A DNA stretch of 9,046 nucleotides from Bacteroidales bacterium. Its GTDB lineage: Bacteria > Bacteroidota > Bacteroidia > Bacteroidales > DTU049. The notes beneath the pieces were generated by a model. It made no database searches and was not told the DNA's origin. It saw nothing but the letters and a program-made list of their open reading frames with translations. The stretch is from assembly GCA_018056215.1 (NCBI GenBank), contig JAGPGB010000033.1, positions 1 through 9,046 on the forward strand, given 5' to 3'. Positions 1 through 6,837 of the stretch are shown piece by piece (the stretch's first letter is position 1; each line of letters opens with the position of its first letter). The position numbers and the translations under genes are program-made.

Positions 1-1099
1 ATCTCCATTTTCTATATTTAAACACGTATCTTTGTATGGCAGACGAGCATATTTCTATCAGAAATACTAGGCAAAGCAGTGGTAGTAGAAGCTCTTTTCG
101 CACTAATATAGCGAATACAGCTATGATACCACCTATCATTAGACTACCTGTATCGCCCATAAATATTTTTGCTGGATAAGAATTAAACCACAAAAAACCT
201 ATCAAGGAACCAACAAACGAGGCTATAAATACTGTTAATTCTCCAGAATTTGGTAGATATAAAATGTTTAGATAACTAGCAAAGACAAAATTACCCGATA
301 CCCAGGCGAAAACAGCTAATCCAGCGCCGACGACAGCAGACGTACCCGCACATAATCCATCTAATCCATCAGTTAAATTAGCACCATTTGTTACTAAAAG
401 AACTATTATTAAAATGATAGGAACGAAAACTAACCAAGCCCATTTTTGATAATCTTCGCCAATCCATTTAACTAAATTAGCATAATCAAATTGATTATTT
501 TTTACAAAAGGAATGGTGGTTTTAAGCGTGCCTACCTGTTCAGGTCCGAAATAATCACTAGCACTACGCATCACTGGTGTTTCTTGTACATCTTCTACAA
601 TATTTGTTTGAGATATTTGCTCTCTGACAGCTAAATTTTGATTGTTATACATCACTAGAGCTACTATTAACCCTAAAACTAATTGTACAATAATTTTAGC
701 GGCTTCGCTCAGACCTTTTTTATTTTTTTTAAAAACTTTAATGTAATCATCTACAAAACCCAGAGCTGCCATCATAAATGTTGTTACGAGCATTAGAATG
801 ACATATACATTTTCTAATTTAGAAAATAATAATACTGGTATCATTATAGCTAGGAAAATCAAAACACCACCCATAGTAGGAGTTCCTTTTTTGCTATCTT
901 CTTCTTGCAATCCTAAATGTCGGATTTCTTCTCCGATCTGTTTCTTTTTTAAAAAATTAATAAATGGTTTGCCAAAAATCAGAATTATTAATAGTGAAAA
1001 AAGTGCAGACATAGCTGCTCTGAACGAAATGTAATTAAATAATCCAGCTCCTGGAAAGTCATAAACTTTATCTAAATAAGTAAATAAATAATATAACAT
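1..1099 (-). CDS. mraY: Phospho-N-acetylmuramoyl-pentapeptide transferase MraY (3' end outside window)
   Basis: MraY is the integral membrane enzyme that moves phospho-MurNAc-pentapeptide from UDP onto undecaprenyl phosphate, making lipid I. I translated 366 codons from the ATG at 1099; there is no stop before the window edge, so this is a cut by the window, not a broken gene. Visible family motifs are GTPTMGG (72-78), the GFVDDY aspartate pair (D117, D118), TNGANLTDGLDGL (about 237-249) and FMGDTGSL (about 313-320). The PLHHHFE-type motif and last membrane helix are missing because they lie off the window. Many hydrophobic helices are evident (for example 28-42, 79-92, 98-116, 220-236, 288-305, 337-350). 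Residues about 150-220 form an extra polar stretch between helices (TTIPFVKNNQFDY) that I recognise from Bacteroidota MraY. The start lies 11 nt after the murE stop, so it is an operon member. Confidence 0.97.
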   Translation of the reverse strand, partial: MLYYLFTYLDKVYDFPGAGLFNYISFRAAMSALFSLLIILIFGKPFINFLKKKQIGEEIRHLGLQEEDSKKGTPTMGGVLIFLAIMIPVLLFSKLENVYVILMLVTTFMMAALGFVDDYIKVFKKNKKGLSEAAKIIVQLVLGLIVALVMYNNQNLAVREQISQTNIVEDVQETPVMRSASDYFGPEQVGTLKTTIPFVKNNQFDYANLVKWIGEDYQKWAWLVFVPIILIIVLLVTNGANLTDGLDGLCAGTSAVVGAGLAVFAWVSGNFVFASYLNILYLPNSGELTVFIASFVGSLIGFLWFNSYPAKIFMGDTGSLMIGGIIAVFAILVRKELLLPLLCLVFLIEICSSAIQRYVFKYRKWR

Positions 1100-1110
1100 A
1101 AAAATATATT

Positions 1111-2571
1111 TTAATTAATAATTTTTTTGGAGTTAATAATTTGCAAAACCACCTCTCTATCATCGAAGTGATTTCTAACGCCTTTGATCTCTTGGTAGGT
1201 TTCGTGTCCTTTGCCAGCTATTACTATCACATCACCTTTATTAGCTAAATTTATAGCCATTTTTATAGCATTTGTTCTATCTTCTATTTTGAAAACTTTA
1301 GCATTTAGATTAGCAGGAACGCCTTTTTCTATATCAGCGATGATATCTGCAGGCTCTTCATATCTGGGATTATCAGAGGTTATTATTACTATATCACTGT
1401 ACTGTGCTGCTATTTGTCCCATTAGAGGTCTTTTAGTTTTATCACGATTGCCACCAGCACCGAAGACAGTTATTATTTTACCATTAATATCCATTTCTTC
1501 AATAGTACTTAATATATTTTCTAATGCATCTGGAGTATGAGCATAATCAATGATTATATAAGTATCGTTATTATTTATTATATTAAATCTACCATTTATT
1601 GGAGGTATTTTGGATAGTTGAGATAATACTTCTTGTTTATCAAAACCTAAAATAATCGCTGAGCCATATGCTGCTAAAATATTGTAAGCATTAAATCTGC
1701 CAAGTAATAAAAACCATGTATCATTACCATCGATTTCTAAGTGTAGACCTTGGAATGTATTTTCTAAAATACGAGCATGGAAATCTGCCATGTGAGATAA
1801 TCCATAAGTATAAATTTTAGCTTTGGTATTTTGCACCATTATTTTACCATTTTTATCATCTATATTTGTCAATGCAAATGCATTAGTAGGCAAATTATCG
1901 AAGAATGTTTTTTTAGCTTTTATGTAATTTTCGAAGCTGCCATGATAATCAAGATGTTCATGCGTAATGTTAGTGAAGATGCCACCAATGAAATTTATTC
2001 CACAAATTCTTTTTTGAACAATAGCATGAGAGCTCACTTCCATAACTGCATATTTACATCCATCCAAGTACATATCATTCATTAATTTATTTACTTCTAT
2101 GGCATCGGGAGTAGTATTGATAGATGGTAGCTCTACATTACCATATTTATATATAATTGTGGAGATGAGGCCAGCTTTTTGACCAAGGTTGTTTAATAAT
2201 TGATAAATCAATGTAGCAGTAGTAGTTTTACCATTAGTGCCTGTAACTCCGATAATTTTAAGTTTTTTAGATGGATTATCATAAAAATTAGCTGCTAAAT
2301 AGCATTCTGCTTCTGTAGAATCTTCTACTACAATTTTTGTAATATTTTCCGGTAAATCAACATCATCGCTGCAAACAACTGCAATAGCACCATTATTAAT
2401 AGCACTATCTATGAATGTGTGTCCATCTACACGATTACCTTTTTTTGCAATAAATAAGCCATTAGTAGTAATATGATTGCTATTATTACTAATGTTATCA
2501 ATAGTTATATTAATATCACCAATGATTTTTTGTATTTTAATACCTTCTATAATATCTTTTAAAGTTTTCAT
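1111..2571 (-). CDS. murE: UDP-MurNAc-L-Ala-D-Glu--2,6-diaminopimelate ligase MurE
   Basis: MurE is the cytoplasmic ATP-dependent ligase that adds the third amino acid to UDP-MurNAc-dipeptide. At 486 residues it has the usual full length. The N-terminal uridine-binding domain spans about 1-100. The central ATP-binding domain starts with the P-loop GVTGTNGKTTTA (108-119), followed by TTPDA (153-157), MEVSSHA (177-183) and HEHLDYHGS (204-212). K220 in the YIKAKKTFF segment aligns with the carbamylated lysine of the family. The C-terminal domain holds YAHTPDALENIL (343-354), GAGGNRDKTKRP (371-382), DNPR (400-403), GKGHE (453-457) and FDDRE (469-473). DNPR is the known signature for meso-diaminopimelate rather than lysine, so the organism probably has DAP-type peptidoglycan. 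The ATG follows the ftsI stop by 7 nt and has an A-rich leader with no Shine-Dalgarno. Confidence 0.98.
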   Translation of the reverse strand: MKTLKDIIEGIKIQKIIGDINITIDNISNNSNHITTNGLFIAKKGNRVDGHTFIDSAINNGAIAVVCSDDVDLPENITKIVVEDSTEAECYLAANFYDNPSKKLKIIGVTGTNGKTTTATLIYQLLNNLGQKAGLISTIIYKYGNVELPSINTTPDAIEVNKLMNDMYLDGCKYAVMEVSSHAIVQKRICGINFIGGIFTNITHEHLDYHGSFENYIKAKKTFFDNLPTNAFALTNIDDKNGKIMVQNTKAKIYTYGLSHMADFHARILENTFQGLHLEIDGNDTWFLLLGRFNAYNILAAYGSAIILGFDKQEVLSQLSKIPPINGRFNIINNNDTYIIIDYAHTPDALENILSTIEEMDINGKIITVFGAGGNRDKTKRPLMGQIAAQYSDIVIITSDNPRYEEPADIIADIEKGVPANLNAKVFKIEDRTNAIKMAINLANKGDVIVIAGKGHETYQEIKGVRNHFDDREVVLQIINSKKIIN

Positions 2572-2578
2572 TTTTCTT

Positions 2579-4699
2579 TTATTTTAAATATAAAACCACT
2601 TTTTCAATATTTTGAACATTATATTGAGGAGCAGGTAACTGATCATACACTCTACCAGCACCGACAATTTCTACTTTTAGATTTAGATTTTTTAATATTA
2701 TTAATGCATCATGCAAAAGCATACCTCTGAAATCAGGTAGATTTTTTTGATTATAGAAATATGAAGGAGATAATACATTTACTTTATTACTATCTAATTT
2801 AGCAAAGCCATTATTAGAGTAAAAAGGATAAGTAGTTATCTTAATTTTAGATTGTAGATTATTTATAAGCTTAGCAGGAGCATAAAAAGGTAAAATATTA
2901 TAATATGTTTCTTTATTTTCTATGCTATGAATTTCTAATTGAGTAGCATAAATTTTTTTAGCAATCTCATGAAAGACAGGAGCAGCTATCTGTGAGCCGT
3001 AATACAAACCTTGTTTAGGTTTATGTACTACAACTATACAGGAGTATAGAGGATTATTAGCAGGGAAATATCCAGCAAATGAAGCTACATACTGTTTGCC
3101 CTCACTTCTATAGCCACCATCTTGGGCTATCAGAGCTGTGCCTGTTTTACCAGCAATAGGAATAATAGAATCTTTGATATTAGATGCTGTGCCTTGCTGT
3201 ACTACACCTTCTAATAATGATCTCATTGTATTAATAGCATTGTCGCTAGCTATTTTTTTATTAATAACTGATGGTTCACGTTTCCAAACAGTTTTGTTTT
3301 CATCGATAAATTCTTCTACAATATAGGGTTGCATCATTTTGCCATGATTAGCAATAGCATTATAAAAAGTTAATATTTGTAGAGGAGTCAGCAGAACTTC
3401 ATAACCAATAGATGTCCATGCTAGAGAATATTTAGAATAATATTTTGATGTAGGAGAATTAATAGCAGGATTAGGTTCACCCGTCAGATCGATACCTGTT
3501 TTATGAGTAATACCAAAAGATTCTAATTTTTCGAAGAATCTTTTTTCATTGCTACCATAAGCTTTGACAATAGCTTTAGATATGCCAATATTACTACTAA
3601 GTTCGAAACATTTTCTTAGAGTAATCTCACCAAAGCCTCCCTCATGCGAATCGCTCATCACTTGAGACCCGTAGCTCCATATTCCATTACCAGTATTAAT
3701 GACTTCATCTAAATTTACTAATCCATCATCGATAGCTGCTAAAAGGCTAATAGTTTTAAAAGTAGAACCAGGTTCATAGCGTTCACCGACAGCATAATTA
3801 TAAACTTCTTGATAGGAGCTGTCGGGCATACGTTTCAGATTGGCAATAGCTTTTATTTCGCCAGTAGACACTTCCATCAATAAAACTGTACCATGGTCAG
3901 CGGCATTCTCTTGTAATACTTTTGTGAGAGCTTGAGTAGCTATTTGCTGATAATAAGCATTTATAGTAGTTTTTATGTGTTTGCCATCGACAGGTTTAAT
4001 CATTGATGAGGAGTCCTCTGTAGGTATCCATACGCCTGGTGCTATTCTATGCATCCACTGATAACCTTTTTTACCTGTTAAAACACTATCATAAGCACCT
4101 TCTATACCTACTTTAAAATTTTCTCTAGAGAAACCTATTGTTCTTTCTGCTATGCTACCTAATGGCTTAACACGTCTATCTTTTTTGACTAATATTAATC
4201 CACCACCATATTGACCTAATTTAAAAATTGGAAAAGTTTTTAGCTCTTCTGCATCTTCATATGATATGTTTGTCATTAATTTCACATATCTTTTGCCAGA
4301 TTTTCTAATTCTAATTAATAAATTTTTGTAGTCTTTAGCAGTTTTATCTTTGAATTTATTAGCTAGCTTGAGCGACAAAGAATCAATTTTTTTATCAAAT
4401 AAATCTTTAGAAACGTTTTTTTCGTTTAGGTCTAGATAAACATCATAAACCGGTATAGACGTAGCCAGCACCATACCATCTTCTGAATAAATATTGCCTC
4501 TGATACCTATGATATCTACATATTTATATTCATAGTCAAAGGTATGTGAGCGTAGTTCATCACCTCTGACATATTGTATATCTATAATTTTGTAAATTAT
4601 CAAAATGCCAATAACTAATATACAGAAAAAGACTACACTTGCTCTGCCAAAAATCGTAGATTTAGCTTTATCGTCAAATTGTATTTTATCTGTTGGCAT
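2579..4699 (-). CDS. ftsI: Septal peptidoglycan transpeptidase FtsI / penicillin-binding protein with PASTA-like tail
   Basis: This is a class B penicillin-binding protein that cross-links septal peptidoglycan in the periplasm with FtsW. It has 706 residues. One membrane anchor lies at about 21-38 after a short cytoplasmic N-terminus. The dimerisation (pedestal) domain begins with the GIRGNIYSEDGMVLA segment (65-79). The transpeptidase domain has all three active-site motifs: S312-T-F-K315 with the acylated serine, S368-S-N370, and K518-T-G520. Residues about 654-706 (LPDFRGMLLHDALIIL and the tail ending VVLYLK) look like one PASTA repeat. Such tails are common on Bacteroidota FtsI and make it longer than the E. 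coli protein. The start overlaps the end of ftsL by 14 nt, behind an A-rich tract, and murE follows after 7 nt. It could equally be labelled PBP2x-like; the dcw position makes FtsI the best name. Confidence 0.96.
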   Translation of the reverse strand: MPTDKIQFDDKAKSTIFGRASVVFFCILVIGILIIYKIIDIQYVRGDELRSHTFDYEYKYVDIIGIRGNIYSEDGMVLATSIPVYDVYLDLNEKNVSKDLFDKKIDSLSLKLANKFKDKTAKDYKNLLIRIRKSGKRYVKLMTNISYEDAEELKTFPIFKLGQYGGGLILVKKDRRVKPLGSIAERTIGFSRENFKVGIEGAYDSVLTGKKGYQWMHRIAPGVWIPTEDSSSMIKPVDGKHIKTTINAYYQQIATQALTKVLQENAADHGTVLLMEVSTGEIKAIANLKRMPDSSYQEVYNYAVGERYEPGSTFKTISLLAAIDDGLVNLDEVINTGNGIWSYGSQVMSDSHEGGFGEITLRKCFELSSNIGISKAIVKAYGSNEKRFFEKLESFGITHKTGIDLTGEPNPAINSPTSKYYSKYSLAWTSIGYEVLLTPLQILTFYNAIANHGKMMQPYIVEEFIDENKTVWKREPSVINKKIASDNAINTMRSLLEGVVQQGTASNIKDSIIPIAGKTGTALIAQDGGYRSEGKQYVASFAGYFPANNPLYSCIVVVHKPKQGLYYGSQIAAPVFHEIAKKIYATQLEIHSIENKETYYNILPFYAPAKLINNLQSKIKITTYPFYSNNGFAKLDSNKVNVLSPSYFYNQKNLPDFRGMLLHDALIILKNLNLKVEIVGAGRVYDQLPAPQYNVQNIEKVVLYLK

Positions 4700-5090
4700 C
4701 TTTTTTTATTTTTTTGTTATTTACCTTAGTTTCAGTTGAATAGTCGAATATTTTTATAGGAGGTTGATCAGAGGGTTTGAGGCCATCATTACTTAGTTCT
4801 TTATAGCAATAATCTAAATTCATTGTTGCAATTTTTCTAGCATTTAGTACAATACTTTTCGTTTTTAAAGCTTCATTTTGAGTTTTCACCTTACCAAGCT
4901 CATATAAAGTTTTATCAATTTGATAATTTTTAGCTATGTAGAGAATCATCAAAAAAGTTATCCAAGCGATGAATGGCAATTGTTTTTCTAAAGGTTCAGA
5001 AGCCAGATAGTCACCACTCATCAATAATTTAATGAGACCTTTTTTTTCTTTTTTATCTGTATTTACTTTTTTTGACTTCTTGGCATTCAT
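4686..5090 (-). CDS. ftsL: FtsL-like bitopic division protein
   Basis: This is a 134-residue protein with a lysine-rich cytoplasmic N-terminus (1-20), one membrane segment at about 39-54 (PFIAWITFLMILYIAK), and a short periplasmic part. Residues about 58-90 could form a coiled coil of the kind FtsL uses with its divisome partners. The C-terminal half contains GLKPSDQPPIKIF, which resembles the GLK...PPKKI ending I recall from Bacteroidota FtsL-like proteins. FtsL sequences diverge strongly, so position carries much of the weight: it sits exactly between rsmH and ftsI, the canonical place. Its ATG overlaps the rsmH stop as ATGA (5090-5087), and its own TAA lies inside ftsI, overlapping by 14 nt, which suggests coupled translation of all three. 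The C-terminus is unusually lysine and asparagine rich. Confidence 0.85.
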   Translation of the reverse strand: MNAKKSKKVNTDKKEKKGLIKLLMSGDYLASEPLEKQLPFIAWITFLMILYIAKNYQIDKTLYELGKVKTQNEALKTKSIVLNARKIATMNLDYCYKELSNDGLKPSDQPPIKIFDYSTETKVNNKKIKKDANR

Positions 5091-6001
5091 ACTTTATTAT
5101 TATTTTTTATTGCAACATACATTTTGGCACTACGAGATCTATTATTAGCAATTACTTCTTCTGGGGTAGGAGAGATTTTATAAATTTTGGACCATCTTTC
5201 ATTTTTATCACCTTTTAACCAATTTTCGTCTAGTTGATTATTTATTTTTTTTCTTAATTCACTTTTTAATATTTGATCTTCTAAACTATTAAAAGTTATA
5301 ACACAGAGTTTACCACCAGGAGATAGAGATTGATATGATTCCTCTATAAACATTTTCAGATTTTCTACTTCATTATTCACTGCTATACGTAGAGCTTGAT
5401 AAATTTTGGCTAGATTTTTGAATTCTTTGCCTTTAGGAATATACTTTAGAGCTATTTCATTGAGATCAGACGATGTTTCTATGGTTTTAATTTTTCTTTT
5501 TTCAATGATATCACGTGCCAATGATACTGAGAAACTCACATTACCAAAATTTTTAAAAATATTTATCAATTCCTCTTCAGAGTAATTATTGAGAATTTCT
5601 TTAGCAGTAATTTCTTGGTATTGGTGCATACGCATATCTAAAGTAACATCAGACATAAAACTAAAACCTCTTTCATCAGTTTCTAAATGATGAGAAGATA
5701 GTCCTAGATCTGCTAAAATAAAATCAGCTGGCAAAGCATCAAAATAGTTCAGATAATAGCGAATAAATTTAAAATTTGCATTTATTAGAGTAAAGCGAGA
5801 ATCTTTAATTTCATTAGCTAAAGCATCAGCATCAATATCAAAAGCAAAAAGTTTACTTTTTTTAGAAATAATAGATAAAATAGCTCTGCTATGGCCACCA
5901 CTGCCAAAAGTACCATCGACATAAATTCCCTGGTTGAGCTTAGGAACTTCTTTTATTACTTCATTTAATAAAACGGGAATATGATATATCTGGTTACTCA
6001 T
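5087..6001 (-). CDS. rsmH: 16S rRNA (cytosine1402-N4)-methyltransferase RsmH (MraW)
   Basis: RsmH uses S-adenosylmethionine to methylate N4 of C1402 in the ribosomal decoding centre. I choose the ATG at 6001 (304 residues). A TTG one codon upstream at 6004 would also read, but the ATG shares one base with the mraZ stop (TGATG) and lies 7 nt behind AGGAGG. Family motifs are present: the N-terminal HIPVLLNEVI (7-16), the SAM-binding VDGTFGSGGHS (28-38), FDIDADA (54-60), ADLGLSSHHLETDERGFSF (97-115), LDMRM (121-125), then an all-alpha insert. Near the C-terminus come SPGGKLCVITFNSLED and the closing NRSRSAKMYVAI. The length is normal. The second SSHH position is more often P or Q in relatives, a mild variation. 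It is the second gene of the dcw operon and is coupled to ftsL by ATGA. Confidence 0.97.
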   Translation of the reverse strand: MSNQIYHIPVLLNEVIKEVPKLNQGIYVDGTFGSGGHSRAILSIISKKSKLFAFDIDADALANEIKDSRFTLINANFKFIRYYLNYFDALPADFILADLGLSSHHLETDERGFSFMSDVTLDMRMHQYQEITAKEILNNYSEEELINIFKNFGNVSFSVSLARDIIEKRKIKTIETSSDLNEIALKYIPKGKEFKNLAKIYQALRIAVNNEVENLKMFIEESYQSLSPGGKLCVITFNSLEDQILKSELRKKINNQLDENWLKGDKNERWSKIYKISPTPEEVIANNRSRSAKMYVAIKNNNKV

Positions 6002-6474
6002 CAATTATCCTCCTTCTCGTTCATAAATGATTTACCCAAGAAATCTTCAGCAAACTTTTGAAATTCATCTGAATGTGACTGCAAATAGTTCTCATATAGC
6101 ACTTTGTCCCAAATTTCTAGTCTATCTATGCTGCTACTTAGCACAGCAGTAGTTTTGATTTCTGCATATTCGAAAAGATCTTTGGGTATTTGTATTCTAC
6201 CTACTTTATCAAATTCTATCACTCTAACGCCTGACATATAAAAGCGTATAAAGTCATTACTTTGCTTATTAAATCTATTAAGTTTATTTAGTTTCTCTAA
6301 TTCTTCATTCCATACAGATATTGGTATCAGCTCTAGACAGGAATGATAGAGATGTCGCTTGATGACAAACTCATTTATTTGATGTTGAGTAAACATAGAT
6401 TTCCAAAAGGCAGGCATGAGAAATCTGCCTTTAGAGTCTACTGCTACATCTGTCATTCCTGTAATTACAAACAT
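6001..6474 (-). CDS. mraZ: Transcriptional regulator MraZ
   Basis: MraZ is a ring-forming DNA-binding protein that controls the dcw operon it heads. This copy has 157 residues, about the usual length. It shows the two expected AbrB/SpoVT-like half-domains: the first around D13-S-K-G-R17 (VAVDSKGRFLMPAFWK) and the second around D89-K-V-G-R93 (VIEFDKVGRIQIPKDL). The DxKGR signature is perfect in the first half and relaxed in the second (DKVGR). The ATG at 6474 puts the first motif at the position normal for the family, so I keep it over the internal ATG at codon 7. Tandem GTGG repeats of the kind MraZ binds lie about 50-80 nt upstream, implying autoregulation. Its last codons supply the AGGAGG in front of rsmH. 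Confidence 0.96.
   Translation of the reverse strand: MFVITGMTDVAVDSKGRFLMPAFWKSMFTQHQINEFVIKRHLYHSCLELIPISVWNEELEKLNKLNRFNKQSNDFIRFYMSGVRVIEFDKVGRIQIPKDLFEYAEIKTTAVLSSSIDRLEIWDKVLYENYLQSHSDEFQKFAEDFLGKSFMNEKEDN
6009..6014 (-). promoter_or_regulatory. Shine-Dalgarno-like AGGAGG before rsmH
   Basis: AGGAGG reads on the minus strand and ends 7 nt before the ATG at 6001, a textbook distance. It favours that ATG over the TTG at 6004, which would be only 4 nt away. The hexamer also encodes part of the mraZ C-terminus (E-K-E-D), so it may partly reflect coding. It is the clearest Shine-Dalgarno match in the window; the other starts mostly have A-rich leaders. Confidence 0.5.
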
Positions 6475-6516
6475 TGTTTTATATTTTATAAAAAATTCTT
6501 TTACTAAATTTGATTA

Positions 6517-6524
6517 CAAATATA
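6517..6524 (-). promoter_or_regulatory. Bacteroidota-type -7 box (TATATTTG) of the dcw operon
   Basis: TATATTTG on the minus strand matches the TAnnTTTG -7 consensus of the Bacteroidota primary sigma factor. It would place the start of transcription near 6510 and give a leader of roughly 35 nt before mraZ. I find no TTTG or TTG at the usual -33 distance (about 17-23 nt upstream); that space is filled by the GTGG repeats. The nearest TTTG is 32 nt away at 6557-6560. The missing -33 element would suit a promoter that depends on a bound regulator. Confidence 0.5.
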
Positions 6525-6552
6525 CACACATTTTACCACTTTTTACCACTTG
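6523..6552 (-). promoter_or_regulatory. Probable MraZ-binding repeats (three ten-nt units)
   Basis: Read on the minus strand, three head-to-tail units follow each other: CAAGTGGTAA (6552-6543), AAAGTGGTAA (6542-6533) and a weaker AATGTGTGTA (6532-6523). MraZ is known to bind short GTGG/TGGG-type direct repeats with a ten-nt period. In Mollicutes the reported unit is AAAGTG(T/G) plus a 3-nt spacer, which these units match closely. The last unit overlaps the -7 box by two bases, so bound MraZ would contact or cover the promoter. Position just upstream of mraZ, spacing and sequence all agree. Whether binding activates or represses cannot be read from the sequence. Confidence 0.75.
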
Positions 6553-6704
6553 AAATCAAATTGTCAATAACTTTTTTTTACATAATAGTCTAAAATCAAC
6601 TAATAATCAATAGTTTAAAGACATTGAATAAAATAAAAAAATTTTAATGGCACGAAATTTGATAGGGACAAAAATTTTATATTTTGAGATTTTTTCTATA
6701 AATT

Positions 6705-6726
6705 CTAATTTTATTAATAATATTAG
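6705..6726. repeat. Imperfect 22-nt palindrome in the spacer
   Basis: The arms CTAAT and ATTAG flank a TATTAATA centre; over 22 nt only one symmetric pair is mismatched. It is made almost wholly of A and T, so chance occurrence in this composition is quite possible. It could be an operator or a weak bidirectional hairpin. No function is assigned. Confidence 0.3.
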
Positions 6727-6764
6727 TATAGGATTTCTAATTTAGTTTTTACTTATTTTAATAC

Positions 6765-6779
6765 AACTTAATATAAGTT
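6765..6779. repeat. Perfect inverted repeat AACTTA-ATA-TAAGTT upstream of the R-M promoter
   Basis: Two six-base arms are separated by three bases. The repeat ends just before the expected -33 region of the promoter driving the restriction genes (its -7 box starts at 6809). Size and position fit a dimeric repressor or activator site. No controller (C) gene is present in the window to bind it, so this is only a candidate operator. Confidence 0.35.
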
Positions 6780-6784
6780 AAGCA

Positions 6785-6816
6785 TTTAGTCATTAAGAGA
6801 AAAAATAGTAAATTTG
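6785..6816 (+). promoter_or_regulatory. Promoter of the restriction-modification operon (TAAATTTG -7 box)
   Basis: TAAATTTG at 6809-6816 is an exact TAnnTTTG -7 box. TTTAG at 6785-6789, 19 nt upstream, is an imperfect -33 element. Transcription would begin around 6822-6824, leaving a leader of only about 15 nt. The leader is A-rich and includes AGGA shortly before the ATG at 6838. This is the better supported of the two promoters in the divergent spacer. Confidence 0.55.
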
Positions 6817-6837
6817 CAGAAATAAAAAATAGGAAAA

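Larger units (their letters stand above)
6553..6784. other. AT-rich divergent spacer without a gene
   Basis: This is the gene-free part between the dcw control region and the restriction-modification promoter. The lines I counted by hand were only about 15-17 percent G+C. I see no open reading frame of credible length, tRNA or strong terminator. It holds the imperfect palindrome at 6705-6726 and the inverted repeat at 6765-6779, listed separately. It may mark the left junction of the inserted restriction-modification genes, but no flanking direct repeat or attachment site is visible. Confidence 0.5.

Noticed and set aside
1..1099. Truncated or degraded mraY
   Set aside because: The reading frame is intact to the window edge with correct motifs. 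The missing C-terminus is only the window boundary.
798..2085. Plus-strand open frames at 798-1034, 1211-1540 and 1831-2085
   Set aside because: They lie antisense to mraY and murE, whose motifs are intact throughout, and their translations resemble no family I know.
3138..3326. Plus-strand open frame of 62 codons
   Set aside because: It is antisense to the transpeptidase domain of ftsI, including its KTG motif region, and has no supporting signal.
4686..4720. Programmed ribosomal frameshift joining ftsL to ftsI at the A-rich run
   Set aside because: The ftsI frame is +1 relative to ftsL, so the -1 slippage typical of A-rich heptamers would not enter it, and ftsI has its own ATG. Simple overlap explains the layout.
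6475..6837. Small RNA, tRNA or attachment site in the divergent spacer
   Set aside because: I found no cloverleaf, GC-rich stem or flanking direct repeat. The sequence is AT-rich with only short palindromes.
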